This document shows positions 1 through 8,995 of a stretch of DNA of 64,000 nucleotides, piece by piece. The translations under genes and the position numbers were made by a program. The stretch's first letter is position 1, and each line of letters begins with the position of its first letter. The notes under the pieces are model-generated. The model did no database searches and was not told where the DNA came from. It saw nothing but the letters and a program-made list of their open reading frames with translations. This DNA is from Symmachiella dynata (lineage in GTDB: Bacteria; Planctomycetota; Planctomycetia; Planctomycetales; Planctomycetaceae), in NCBI RefSeq assembly GCF_007747995.1, contig NZ_CP036276.1, forward strand, positions 6,190,001 through 6,254,000, given 5' to 3'.

Positions 1-2
1 GT

Positions 3-779
3 CTGCTGTTTTTGATGTTGGCGGCCCTGGGCTACGCGGGGTGCGGCTCTGCCAAGTATGAAGAACGCCTCGCGGCGACGTCGACGATGTTTCGGCACAA
101 AGAAAAGCTGAATAAAAATCTACAGGGCATTTTCCACGACGAAGCGACAGGGATTCAGATCCGGCCGCTCGCCGGATTTGACCGCATCCCTGCCCCCGAA
201 GCGACCGAGGGACCGGATGGAGAAATGATCGTCCCCGAGTTAGACGATCGCCAGCCGCCCTTTTTTCTTGAAGAACTCCCCGGCATGATTGCCGCTTGGA
301 AGTCCCCAGTGACCGCAGTCGTGGGAGGCGATACCCAAAGCTCCACGGCCTATATGTACGTACTCAGTAGTCTGGGCCCCATGAATCCCGACGCCGATGA
401 TTCGGGTTTCCGCACTCTCGTACTGGATATACTGAATCGCGAACTGGACACCGACCTCAGTAGCGGGTCACTCCATGAATCGACTTATCCGCAAGACAGT
501 CAGGAGGGGTTTGTTCCCAAAGTGGCCTACCTCGAACGGTCCGTGGTCCCCGAACGTTTGGTCGATGATTTGTCGATGGAGTTTTCCGTCTACTTCCATG
601 AATCCGGTGCAGATATCGTCTGCGTGATGTTCATCTTTCCCAAGAACGTCTCCGGGCTGAACGATTATCTGAACAAGATCGAACTCAGCCTCCAGACGTT
701 GGCGATCAAATCCCGCAAATCAAATTCGGAGAATTCGAGCGGAGACGGATCCAAACCGGCCCGCTCAGGCGGCATGTAA
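3..779 (+). CDS. Putative lipoprotein, 5' end missing
   Basis: The reading frame is open from the first in-frame codon of the window, so the true start lies upstream. The visible N-terminus (LLFLMLAALGYAGCGS) is the hydrophobic part of a lipoprotein-type signal peptide ending in AGC; the Tyr at the -3 position of the lipobox is unusual. The mature part, about 245 residues, is mostly soluble. It has a C-terminal stretch (about residues 180-235) predicted to be mixed alpha/beta, then a polar Ser/Asn/Gly-rich tail. I recognise no family. It is probably anchored to a membrane facing the periplasm. It converges on the recombinase at 819-1481. Confidence 0.7.
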   Translation: MLFLMLAALGYAGCGSAKYEERLAATSTMFRHKEKLNKNLQGIFHDEATGIQIRPLAGFDRIPAPEATEGPDGEMIVPELDDRQPPFFLEELPGMIAAWKSPVTAVVGGDTQSSTAYMYVLSSLGPMNPDADDSGFRTLVLDILNRELDTDLSSGSLHESTYPQDSQEGFVPKVAYLERSVVPERLVDDLSMEFSVYFHESGADIVCVMFIFPKNVSGLNDYLNKIELSLQTLAIKSRKSNSENSSGDGSKPARSGGM

Positions 780-818
780 GACGGCGACGGCAATTGAGAA
801 AAACAAGGCGTCTGCCGG

Positions 819-1481
819 TCAAGTCTTGTCGTTGCCCGCGTTTCCTTCGGCCAAGCGCTCGGCCAGTGCGGCGTTGTTTTCCTCGACGAACTGCGCGTAG
901 ATGCTCGTCACCATCGGATGCGCATGGCCCATTTGCCGTTGCAGAAACAATAGGTTTCCATCGGTTTTTAAGTAGCCCAGATAGCCGTACGTATGTCGCA
1001 GCACCTGCACGCTCGCTTTGGCCCCGAGTCCGGCCGCCGTCAGAATGCGTACCACACGGCGGTACAAGCCGGTCCGCTCATAAGGCCGTCCGCGTTCGTT
1101 AATGATCAGCGGTTGTGAGGCATCGTTGGAGGCGACTTCTCCTTTCAACAACGCCGGTCGGATTTCAGCGATGTATTCTTGAATCCGGCGACTGAGGAAT
1201 TGCGGGATAAAGACCGTGCGGTCTTGCCGGGGCGTGCCAACGACCTCCAACACAGCTTCACCCGGTCCCAGTCGCGCGTCCCGGACGGTCAAGCGACAGA
1301 ACTCGCTGTTGCGCAAACCGGAATAAAGCAGGCCCGTAATGATCACTCGATCCAGGACTGCCGTATTCAGCGCTTTGCCGGTCGCGTCGACGATTTGATC
1401 GTCGAGATAGCGATTCAACTGTTCAATCTCCGGCAGCGAAAAAAAATTCTCGCGTGTCAGTTCCCATGCCGCCCGTTTCAT
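819..1481 (-). CDS. Tyrosine recombinase/integrase, catalytic domain only
   Basis: This 220-residue protein matches the C-terminal catalytic domain of tyrosine recombinases. The first catalytic Arg is in SGLRNSEF, the second in VLRHTYG, followed by the RQMGHAHP box and the nucleophile Tyr in IYAQF. Two departures stand out. The HxxR motif reads QVLR, so the first His is Gln, and no clear GKGxK lysine hairpin is present (VVGTPRQDR instead). The N-terminal SAM-like core-binding domain seen in XerC at 27.8 kb is absent, and only about 40 residues precede the catalytic fold. No phage genes, att-like repeats or tRNA lie beside it. It could be a domesticated or remnant integrase; activity is uncertain. 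Confidence 0.8.
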   Translation of the reverse strand: MKRAAWELTRENFFSLPEIEQLNRYLDDQIVDATGKALNTAVLDRVIITGLLYSGLRNSEFCRLTVRDARLGPGEAVLEVVGTPRQDRTVFIPQFLSRRIQEYIAEIRPALLKGEVASNDASQPLIINERGRPYERTGLYRRVVRILTAAGLGAKASVQVLRHTYGYLGYLKTDGNLLFLQRQMGHAHPMVTSIYAQFVEENNAALAERLAEGNAGNDKT

Positions 1482-1753
1482 CCAGTCCCTCCTCTGCCCG
1501 GTTCGGGATGCCCCATCATGTCCGAGAAGAGCTTATCGCAACAATTCCGATACGTAAAGTCGCCCAGTTATAGTAAGCGGGGAATGGGTCGCCATTCCGC
1601 AACTCGGTGTATTTCCACAGTTTTAAGGCTGACAGGCAGGCCCAAACGTGATAATACCTGCTAAGACAACAAGTTATCCCAAAAACCGCCGGACCGGAAT
1701 TCATGCTCTGCACCGTATCCGCCGAAAATATTCGATCATGCAAGGAGGCGTGA

Positions 1754-2869
1754 ATGGGTGTTCCCATTTCACAGATGTGGACCGTGGCGTCCTACGTACT
1801 GGGTAAAAAACTACGTGGCGTGCAGCGATATCCCATTGTATTGATGCTGGAACCGCTCTTCCGCTGCAATCTCGCGTGCGCCGGCTGCGGGAAGATTCAA
1901 TACCCCTCTGACATCCTCAAACAGAACATGCCGGTCGACAAAGCGCTGGCAGCTGTCGATGAATGCGGCGCGCCGATTGTCTCAATCCCCGGCGGCGAAC
2001 CGTTGTTGCATCCGCAGATTCATGAAATCGTCGAAGGCATCGTCGCGCGCAAGAAATACGTCTACCTTTGCACGAATGCGATTTTGCTGGAAAAGCATCT
2101 GCACCGCTTCAAGCCGTCGAAATATCTCAGCTTCTCGGTGCATGTCGACGGTCTGCGCGAGGAGCATGACGAGGCGGTCTGTCGCGATGGAGTGTATGAC
2201 GTGGCGATCGCTGGCGTCAAAGCGGCGATTGAACAAGGCTTTCGCGTCACGACCAACACCACGCTGTTTGATAATGCCGACCCGGTCCGCTACCGCGCGT
2301 TCTTCGATGCGATGACCGACTTGGGCGTCGAGGGGATGATGATTTCCCCCGGTTACAGTTATGAAAAAGCGCCGGACCAGGATCACTTTCTCAAACGGGA
2401 AACGACCAAGAATATCTTTCGCCGTTTGCTAGACAATCCCGATCGCCGCTGGCGGTTCAACCAATCGCCGTTGTTCTTGGAATTCCTCAAAGGGGATTGG
2501 GACCTCACCTGCACACCGTGGGGCAATCCGACGTATAACGTTTTCGGCTGGCAGAAACCGTGTTACCTGTTGCAGGAAGGTTATACCGAGACGTTTCAGG
2601 AATTGCTGGAGACCACGGAGTGGGATAACTACGGCATTCAAAGTGGCAATTCGAACTGCCAAGACTGCATGGTGCATTGCGGGCACGAACCGACAGCCGT
2701 CGATCAAACGTTCGGCAGCCTGCGGGGATTTGTGCGGACCGCGCAGCTGACCCTGTTCGGGGCTCCGCGGCGTAACGACCGCACACCCCCGCCGCCACCG
2801 GAGAAGACGATTCCGGCGCCGCATCGACAACCGCAAGAGTTGGTGCAACTAGAAGCCTCGTCTCGCTGA
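1754..2869 (+). CDS. hpnH: Adenosyl-hopene transferase HpnH (radical SAM)
   Basis: HpnH joins the 5'-deoxyadenosyl radical to diploptene, giving adenosylhopane, the first step in extended hopanoid side chains. The radical SAM cluster ligands are Cys38, Cys42 and Cys45 in RCNLACAGC, followed by the GGEPLLHP motif and a C-terminal Cys group ([12 protein letters not shown]), as in the family. The length of 371 residues is normal. The ATG at 1754 has a strong ribosome site (AAGGAGG) about 6 bases upstream. No squalene-hopene cyclase or other hpn gene is in the window, so the pathway is scattered or encoded elsewhere. The C-terminal 40 residues are a Pro/Arg-rich tail. Confidence 0.93.
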   Translation: MGVPISQMWTVASYVLGKKLRGVQRYPIVLMLEPLFRCNLACAGCGKIQYPSDILKQNMPVDKALAAVDECGAPIVSIPGGEPLLHPQIHEIVEGIVARKKYVYLCTNAILLEKHLHRFKPSKYLSFSVHVDGLREEHDEAVCRDGVYDVAIAGVKAAIEQGFRVTTNTTLFDNADPVRYRAFFDAMTDLGVEGMMISPGYSYEKAPDQDHFLKRETTKNIFRRLLDNPDRRWRFNQSPLFLEFLKGDWDLTCTPWGNPTYNVFGWQKPCYLLQEGYTETFQELLETTEWDNYGIQSGNSNCQDCMVHCGHEPTAVDQTFGSLRGFVRTAQLTLFGAPRRNDRTPPPPPEKTIPAPHRQPQELVQLEASSR

Positions 2870-2877
2870 TTGCCCTG

Positions 2878-2900
2878 GGGGTCGGACTGCGCCCGACCCC
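2878..2900. terminator. GC-rich hairpin between convergent genes
   Basis: GGGGTCGG (2878-2885) pairs perfectly with CCGACCCC (2893-2900) around a 7-base loop. It lies between the ends of hpnH and the aldo/keto reductase. There is no T run on either side, so it may terminate weakly or act as an mRNA end stabiliser. Confidence 0.35.
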
Positions 2901-2933
2901 AGCCACCAGGGATTGGTCTTTTCCGACAACCCT

Positions 2934-3935
2934 TTACCGGCCGCGACCGGTGATGGGATAAGCGGAATCCTGAAATCCCTTGCCGGTATGGCAACCAGGG
3001 GGAACGATGCTGTCGATGAATGCTTCGTCCTCGTCGGTGATTTCCACCTCTAAGGATGCGAAATTGTCGGTGTACTGATCCATCGTTCGCGGGCCGATGA
3101 TGATCGAAGTGAGAATCGGATTGGCCAAACACCAGCTGAGTGCGAATTGGCTGGGAGCGACGCCTTTACGTTCGCAATGGCCGGTGATTTCCTGCGCAGC
3201 GACGAAACTTTCCTCGCGTAGCTCCGCTTGTTGCATCCGTTTGTCGTTGCGCGAAGCCCGACTTCCCTCGGGAAACGGTTCACCGGGACGGTACTTGCCG
3301 GTCAGAATTCCGCGTGCCAACGGACTGTAACTGACAACGCCGATGCCGTGTGCTTCGCAGAGCGGAAATAGCTCGACTTCGATATCGCGATTCACGATGT
3401 TGTAGAGCGGTTGCACACAAACGAAACTGCTGAGGTTCAAAATATCGCTGGCCCAAAGCGCTTCACTCAGTTTCCAGGCACGGAAATTGGAACAGGCGAT
3501 ATGACGAACGCGACCGGAACGGACCATGTCGTCCAACGCGCGTAAGGTTTCTTCGATCGGTGTGTCATAATCGGGAACGTGCACATAATAAATATCGACG
3601 TGATCGACCGCCAAACGTTTTAAACTGGCATCCAGCGCGTTCATCAGGTGGTAGCGACTCGCCCCGCGATCATTGGGGCCGGTTCCCATCGGCTGGCCTC
3701 CCTTGGTCGCCAACACGACCTCATCGCGACGTCCGGCGATCGCTTTGCCGACGACCTCTTCGGACTTGCCGGCGCTGTACATGTCGGCGGTATCAAAAAA
3801 GTTGATGCCGTCGTCCAGCGCGCGGTGCATTATCTGGATCGACTCCGACTCATCGGTCGGCCCGCCGAACATCATGGTGCCCAAACAGAGCGGAGAGACT
3901 TTGACGCCACACGCGCCGAGATTACGATAATCCAT
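2934..3935 (-). CDS. Aldo/keto reductase
   Basis: This is an NADPH-dependent (beta/alpha)8 oxidoreductase of the aldo/keto reductase superfamily, 333 residues, the usual length. The catalytic tetrad is visible: Asp48 and Tyr53 in FDTADMYSAGKSE, Lys78 in ATKGG and His119 in YYVHVPD. The C-terminal cofactor-binding section (QFALSWCLANP, then IIIGPRT) is intact. The substrate cannot be told from sequence. It converges on hpnH, so the two are not co-transcribed. Confidence 0.93.
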   Translation of the reverse strand: MDYRNLGACGVKVSPLCLGTMMFGGPTDESESIQIMHRALDDGINFFDTADMYSAGKSEEVVGKAIAGRRDEVVLATKGGQPMGTGPNDRGASRYHLMNALDASLKRLAVDHVDIYYVHVPDYDTPIEETLRALDDMVRSGRVRHIACSNFRAWKLSEALWASDILNLSSFVCVQPLYNIVNRDIEVELFPLCEAHGIGVVSYSPLARGILTGKYRPGEPFPEGSRASRNDKRMQQAELREESFVAAQEITGHCERKGVAPSQFALSWCLANPILTSIIIGPRTMDQYTDNFASLEVEITDEDEAFIDSIVPPGCHTGKGFQDSAYPITGRGR

Positions 3936-4112
3936 GGTGTGATTGCTTTATAAAAATTGAAAACGGTTTGACAGATCCAACAATCCCGGATGGGCAGCAC
4001 AGCAACAAAACCGGGGTCGGTTGACATTATTGGCGGATCGCCCGGAAAATGAAACCGGCTCGCACCATTGTCACGCAAAAACGATTCACATCGCCCTTTG
4101 ATAAGGAACCTG

Positions 4113-5366
4113 ATGAACCTGCGATATCTTAGGGCCGCGATTGCCGCATGTGCGGTCTTCTCGCTGGGAGCTTCGCTGAGCGCCGAGGAATTTCAGCTCG
4201 ACGTACAGCAAATCACCCATGGCCCACAGCATCATTTTTTTGGCTATATCGGCCAAAGCCTGACGATTCCTTGGAATCAAAGCGGGCGGTACATCCTGGC
4301 GCTGCGGACTGATTTCCACTACCGTATGCCACAGCCCGACGATGCGGCTGAGATTGTGTTGATCGACACCCAGAACGATAACCGCGTGTTGCCCATTGAA
4401 ACGACGCGGGCCTGGAACTTTCAGCAAGGGACGATGTTTTATTGGCATCCCCGGCACGCGGAGACGCAATTCTTTTTCAACGATCGCGATCCGCAAACCG
4501 GACGGGTTTTTACGGTTTTGCACGACATCGAAAAACGGGCCCGCATCCGCGAGTATCGGTTTGAGGGGACACCGGTTGCCAATGGCGCTGTGTCACCGAA
4601 GGGGGATTTCTTTTTGGCGATCAACTACGGACGCATGGCGCGGTTGCGGCCGGTGACCGGCTATCCCGACGCCGCTGATCCCACCGCTGCAGAATTGGCG
4701 CCGGCCAACGACGGGATTTTTCGCGTTGATATCGAAAGTGGTCAACGCAAATTGCTCGTATCATTCCAGCAACTGCGCGATCACCTGCGGGACGAAACGC
4801 CTCACTGCGACGAAGCGGCTTTTTATATCAACCATTCGTTGTCGAACCGAGAAGGCGAATTCGTCTATTTTTATGCCCGTGGCCGTGTGGGCCGGGAGTC
4901 GATGGCGGTCAATGTTCCCTGTTCGATTCGCACCGATGGGACACAACTGACTCGGCAACAGTTTATTGGCGGGCATCCGGAATGGGATACCGGCACGGTG
5001 GTGATCGGCGCCCTCGCCCCACGGCAAGTTCGCTATGACGTCACCCAACAGGCTATCATCGGGCAGATTGGGACCGATACTACCTTTCCCAAACCGGGAG
5101 GTGACGTTGCTTTGTCTCCCCATGCCGATTGGTTTGCCAACGGTTATGCGACCAGTGGCGGGAAGCAGAATCGTTATGTGTTGCTCCGCCGGTCGGATGG
5201 ACTGACCTTGCGGTCGCCGGCGTTCTCGCGCGGGCCGTACACACGCAGCGCACTGCGGATCGACTCCGCTCCCCGTTGGAATCGCAGCGGCAACGCACTG
5301 CTGGTTCCGGGCATTACCGCTGATGGAACGCGGCAACTGCATGTTATTCGTATTCAAACGAAGTAA
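4113..5366 (+). CDS. Exported TolB-like beta-propeller protein
   Basis: I chose the ATG at 4113 because it follows AAGGAA at a suitable distance and begins a clear signal peptide (AAIAACAVFSLGASLSAEE). The in-frame extension back to 4068 lacks a ribosome site. The mature protein of about 390 residues contains repeated beta-rich segments with motifs such as GRYILALRTDF, FFNDRDPQTGRVF and LSPHADWFANGY. These resemble the blades of TolB/oligogalacturonate-lyase-type beta-propellers. No catalytic residues can be assigned. It probably acts in the periplasm or outside the cell. Its end lies 52 bases before the next membrane protein, so the two may share a transcript. Confidence 0.7.
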   Translation: MNLRYLRAAIAACAVFSLGASLSAEEFQLDVQQITHGPQHHFFGYIGQSLTIPWNQSGRYILALRTDFHYRMPQPDDAAEIVLIDTQNDNRVLPIETTRAWNFQQGTMFYWHPRHAETQFFFNDRDPQTGRVFTVLHDIEKRARIREYRFEGTPVANGAVSPKGDFFLAINYGRMARLRPVTGYPDAADPTAAELAPANDGIFRVDIESGQRKLLVSFQQLRDHLRDETPHCDEAAFYINHSLSNREGEFVYFYARGRVGRESMAVNVPCSIRTDGTQLTRQQFIGGHPEWDTGTVVIGALAPRQVRYDVTQQAIIGQIGTDTTFPKPGGDVALSPHADWFANGYATSGGKQNRYVLLRRSDGLTLRSPAFSRGPYTRSALRIDSAPRWNRSGNALLVPGITADGTRQLHVIRIQTK

Positions 5367-5418
5367 GTTGCCTGCTATACAACTTTTGACCCGACAGCCA
5401 AAACGAAATCGCTCCTCC

Positions 5419-5835
5419 ATGGCTAAATCTGAAATCGCCATTCTTGTCATTCTGCGCATCATTGGCATCGGCGCGCTGTTCGCCTTGCCAGCCGTGTTTT
5501 TTCCATACGATTGGATGAACGCCATTCACGGCCAATTGGGGCTGGGGACGCTGCCCGACGCGCCGATTGTCAGTTATCTCACGCGTTCCCTGTCGGCACT
5601 CTATTTCACATTGGGCATCGTGACGCTATACGTTTCCCGCGACATCCGTCAGAACCGCGGGATGGTTTCGATGTGGGCCAAAATGGCTTGCGTTGTCGGC
5701 GTGCTGCTGACCGGGATTGCCATTGCTGCGGGAATGCCGAAGGGTTGGATTTTCAGCGAAGGTCCGCCAGCTGTCTTAATGGGAATTATTATTTTGTGGT
5801 TGCAACGCATCTCTTCGGAAGCGCCGCTGGAATAA
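5419..5835 (+). CDS. Small integral membrane protein
   Basis: A 138-residue protein with four hydrophobic segments: residues about 5-25, 48-68, 81-103 and 112-130. The ATG at 5419 starts MAKSEIAILVI. The longer in-frame ORF from 5323 overlaps the end of the preceding gene and encodes a basic, unlikely leader. No family is recognised. It resembles the small four-helix membrane proteins of unknown function common in planctomycetes. It converges on the VanZ-like gene with only 7 bases between the stop codons. Confidence 0.7.
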   Translation: MAKSEIAILVILRIIGIGALFALPAVFFPYDWMNAIHGQLGLGTLPDAPIVSYLTRSLSALYFTLGIVTLYVSRDIRQNRGMVSMWAKMACVVGVLLTGIAIAAGMPKGWIFSEGPPAVLMGIIILWLQRISSEAPLE

Positions 5836-5842
5836 CCACCGC

Positions 5843-6766
5843 TCACGGCACCAGACGCAGGTTATCCAGAAAGAGCACGCGTGGCGTTTGTAAATCCACG
5901 GTATAAAATTGCATCCGTTTGATGCGACGCAAATCCAACGTCCGACCGTGCGGGGCGATGGCGACGTCCGACAACCGAATCCGCGGTGAATTCAGGCCCG
6001 GTTGAAGTAAGATCGCGCGGTGGAATCGATCGTTGGTTTCGCCGTTGTGGTCGACATCCACAATTTTGACGATCAACGGCAGTGGCTCCGCTCCGGTGAG
6101 CAAAATATCAAACGTTAGCGCCTGGTAAGGCGACCAATCCTCGATCGGCCAGTACAGGCTGAACGAGGGATACTTGGCCGGTTTAAATCGGATGGCCATG
6201 CTCATTTCGCCGTCGCTGGCCCAACGCTTGGCCTGTCCCAACTCACAATTCTCGCCCGACCATTGCCAGCGCGAGAATTCCAATCGACGTTCAAACGATC
6301 CCAGCATCGGTAAATTGCGATGTTGGGCAAGCGTGTCGGCCAATTCGATGGCCGGCGTACGCCAAGCAGCGACCAGGCAGGCCACCCCGATTGCGAACGC
6401 CGCGATCCGCAGCACGCGGTATTTCCAATTCCAGGAGATGGCCCAAATCAAAAACGCCGCCGATCCCAATAGATTGGCGGCCACATCTTGCCAACTGGGA
6501 AATCGTCCGAGAAACCCCTGCACATATTCCGCGGCGATGCCCAAAATGGCCACGGTGCCCCAAACCAGAATCGCCGCAAAGAGGTCGTTCCGCGGCAGCT
6601 TTTTTCGCCCCCACCAAAACAGCATGACCGACAACACGCCGAATAACGGCGCGTGTCCCAAGTCATACAAGGCATGCATCGCGCGGCTCGCGCGGGGCAA
6701 CGGCAAGAGCAATACAACGGCCACCCCCACCAGCAATGCGGCGATGCGGCGATGGGCGGGCGTCAT
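5843..6766 (-). CDS. VanZ-like membrane protein with C-terminal binding-like domain
   Basis: The N-terminal half (about residues 1-140) has the four transmembrane helices and polar signature of the VanZ family: DLGHAPLFG, then EYVQGFLGRFPSWQDVAANLLGS. The C-terminal half (about 155-307) is soluble and beta-rich, ending in RVLFLDNLRLVP, which resembles carbohydrate-binding (CBM11/CIA30-like) jelly rolls. VanZ proteins are linked to glycopeptide response, but most bacterial homologues have no known function. The ATG at 6766 is preferred; the longer frame begins with TTG at 6790. The fusion suggests a membrane protein presenting a ligand-binding domain outside the cytoplasm. Confidence 0.8.
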   Translation of the reverse strand: MTPAHRRIAALLVGVAVVLLLPLPRASRAMHALYDLGHAPLFGVLSVMLFWWGRKKLPRNDLFAAILVWGTVAILGIAAEYVQGFLGRFPSWQDVAANLLGSAAFLIWAISWNWKYRVLRIAAFAIGVACLVAAWRTPAIELADTLAQHRNLPMLGSFERRLEFSRWQWSGENCELGQAKRWASDGEMSMAIRFKPAKYPSFSLYWPIEDWSPYQALTFDILLTGAEPLPLIVKIVDVDHNGETNDRFHRAILLQPGLNSPRIRLSDVAIAPHGRTLDLRRIKRMQFYTVDLQTPRVLFLDNLRLVP

Positions 6767-6855
6767 AGCGGTCCGCACTGTTTGAAACAAAACTCACCTC
6801 GTTGTCTGTTCATCACGAAGTTCGCCTTGGCCCAACGGCGTCTCCAACCAATTTT

Positions 6856-8379
6856 TTATCGTGCCGATTCAAATTCTTGAATCGCCGTGAATAATCCCGG
6901 CCACGAGTAATCACGCGCCTCGGCATGGATCGTCAATCCGGCCTCCTGCGCAGCCGCTGTTGTGACCGGGCTGATACTCGCCAATCGAATCGTCTTTCCA
7001 ATATGGCCTAGAGCCTCGGGGCTGAGCAGTTGGCGGAGCTGACGAGCGATGGAGGGGCTACTTAAAGCGATCCAATCCACCTCGCCGCGATCAAGGACCT
7101 CGACAACCTGCGGATCGAAGTTATCCACATCCACATTTTGATAAGTCACGACCTCGTCCACCGTTGCCCCCGCACCCTGGAGCGTTTGCGGCAGTACATC
7201 ACGGCCGCGACTTGCCCGCGCCCACAACAGCCGTTGCCCTTGGACGTGCGGTGCGAGCGTTGCGGCTAGTGACTCCGCGCGAAACTCCGGTGGCACCAGA
7301 TCCGCTGTCAGGTGAAACGTTTCCAGCGCCGCTGCCGTAGCCGGTCCGATGGTTGCCAGCTTGAGTCCGCCCAAATCGCGCATGTCGCCGCCGGTTTCGC
7401 GCAGGCGACTTAAGAAATACTCGACGCCGTTCGCGCTGGTGAATATCAACCAGTCGTAGTCCGCCAATCGCGAAATAGCCTCATCGACCGCAGTCCAATC
7501 CTCAGGCGGCAGAATGTCGATCGTCGGCATCAGCAGGCAGTCGGCCCCCAGATCATTCGCCTGTTCAACCACCGGCAGCGCCTGTGCCAGGGGACGCGGA
7601 ATCCCGATGCGGCGGCCCAATAGCGGGCGCTGTTCGAACCAGCGAATGGTTTCCCGCTGACGAACGCAGTCTCCCACGACGATCAATGAAGGCGCCCGCA
7701 GTTGCGCTTGGCGAACCGCTGCCGGCAAATCGCTGAGCGGCGCTGTTACACTCTGTTGGCGAGACGTCGTTCCCTGGCTGATGACGATCGCAGGTGTTGC
7801 GGGGGACTTGCCGAATTCGATCAGCCGGCGAGTGATCTCCTCCAGTCGGTGCAGGCCCATATAGAACACCAACGTTCCGGGAAAGGCGGCCAAGGCGGCG
7901 TAATCGAGTAGGGAATCGGTCTTGGCCGGATCTTCATGTCCGGTCACAAAGGCGACGGCGGAGGCCCATTTGCGGTGTGTCAGCGAGACCCCGGCATAGG
8001 CACTGGCGCCGGTAGCAGCGGTGACGCCCGGCACGATTTCGTAGTCAATTCCCGCTGTCCGGAGAGCTTCCGCCTCTTCCCCGCCACGGCCAAATATGAA
8101 GGGATCTCCTCCTTTGAGGCGGACGACGGTTTTTCCCGACCGCGCTTCATCAATCAGTCGTTGATTGATTTCCGTCTGGTTGAGCATGCGGCCGTGCGCG
8201 GTGTGCGAACGGCACGTGCGCTCGGTGTCAGCCGAGGTGTTGAGCAATAACAGGGGATTGACCAACCCATCGTACAGCACAAAATCAGCCTGAGACAGGC
8301 ATTTTAACGCTTTGAGCGTGATTAGGCCGGGATCACCGGGGCCGGCGCCCACCAAAAATACTTTGCCGCTGTTGGCCAT
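6856..8379 (-). CDS. cobA-hemD: Uroporphyrinogen-III C-methyltransferase / uroporphyrinogen-III synthase fusion
   Basis: Two enzymes of tetrapyrrole synthesis in one 507-residue chain. Residues 1-about 245 are the SAM-dependent methyltransferase that makes precorrin-2 for siroheme and cobalamin: GAGPGDPGLIT near the N-terminus and RLKGGDPFIFGRGGEE at 87-102. Residues about 253-505 are uroporphyrinogen-III synthase (HemD), which closes and inverts the ring, with LIFTSANGVEYF and WIALSSPSIARQL. HemD makes the substrate of the CobA half, so the fusion joins consecutive steps. No other heme or cobalamin gene is adjacent. The ATG start at 8379 fits the usual MxxGKVFLVGAGPGD beginning. Confidence 0.93.
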   Translation of the reverse strand: MANSGKVFLVGAGPGDPGLITLKALKCLSQADFVLYDGLVNPLLLLNTSADTERTCRSHTAHGRMLNQTEINQRLIDEARSGKTVVRLKGGDPFIFGRGGEEAEALRTAGIDYEIVPGVTAATGASAYAGVSLTHRKWASAVAFVTGHEDPAKTDSLLDYAALAAFPGTLVFYMGLHRLEEITRRLIEFGKSPATPAIVISQGTTSRQQSVTAPLSDLPAAVRQAQLRAPSLIVVGDCVRQRETIRWFEQRPLLGRRIGIPRPLAQALPVVEQANDLGADCLLMPTIDILPPEDWTAVDEAISRLADYDWLIFTSANGVEYFLSRLRETGGDMRDLGGLKLATIGPATAAALETFHLTADLVPPEFRAESLAATLAPHVQGQRLLWARASRGRDVLPQTLQGAGATVDEVVTYQNVDVDNFDPQVVEVLDRGEVDWIALSSPSIARQLRQLLSPEALGHIGKTIRLASISPVTTAAAQEAGLTIHAEARDYSWPGLFTAIQEFESAR

Positions 8380-8995
8380 GAAAATTGCTCAATTCGGGCG
8401 TCCGCGCATTGTTATTCACCCCGCATTAGGCGGCGAATATTCGCACATTCTTAATCCACACTTTTCCTAGTGTATCACTCCTCGAATCGGGAGTGTTATT
8501 GAAACGCTGACCAGCTATAGTAGAATAGAGTAAGGGTTTTGCCTACCCACCTCATTTGTCACGTCGCACTGTTGTGAAGTCAATTTTCTTCGGGCGAAAA
8601 CGATCGGGCGCTCGGATTCGACAGATCGGCCTTCGCGGGTGATTGTCCTGGCGGATCAATCTGTATTTAGTGAACAAACGCCGGTTGGGCAACACCTTGA
8701 ATAAGAGTCTTATTGTTTCCTAATTGAGCAGATTCAGACACGACGCTGTTTGCCAAATTCGCCGCGCGATGCGAGGCTGGATTTGGCGATGGTGATTCCC
8801 GGCGGCACGTTGCGGATTTCATATTTTCGATAATCCGTGTATCGACGCAGCGGTCCGTTCGAAACTGATTCCGACGACAAATCGACACGTCTTATATTTT
8901 TTTATGCAGGTCATACCGGCCCGTCGAGAATCCTCTACGGAGCCCACTGCTCGATTTGTAGTTCGAATCATGCATCCCAACGATGAGGCTAAAAA
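8380..8995. other. 616-base intergenic region, no gene seen
   Basis: It lies between the divergent cobA-hemD and TPR genes, so promoters for both are expected here. Visible elements are a small 6-bp hairpin (CACTCC 8476-8481 with GGAGTG 8490-8495) and AT-rich stretches near 8516-8530 and 8890-8905. The open frames crossing the region have no ribosome sites and look like noise. Confidence 0.5.

Noticed and set aside
819-1753. Prophage or integrative element around the recombinase
   Set aside because: No direct repeats, tRNA target, phage or conjugation genes are nearby, and the neighbours are ordinary chromosomal genes.
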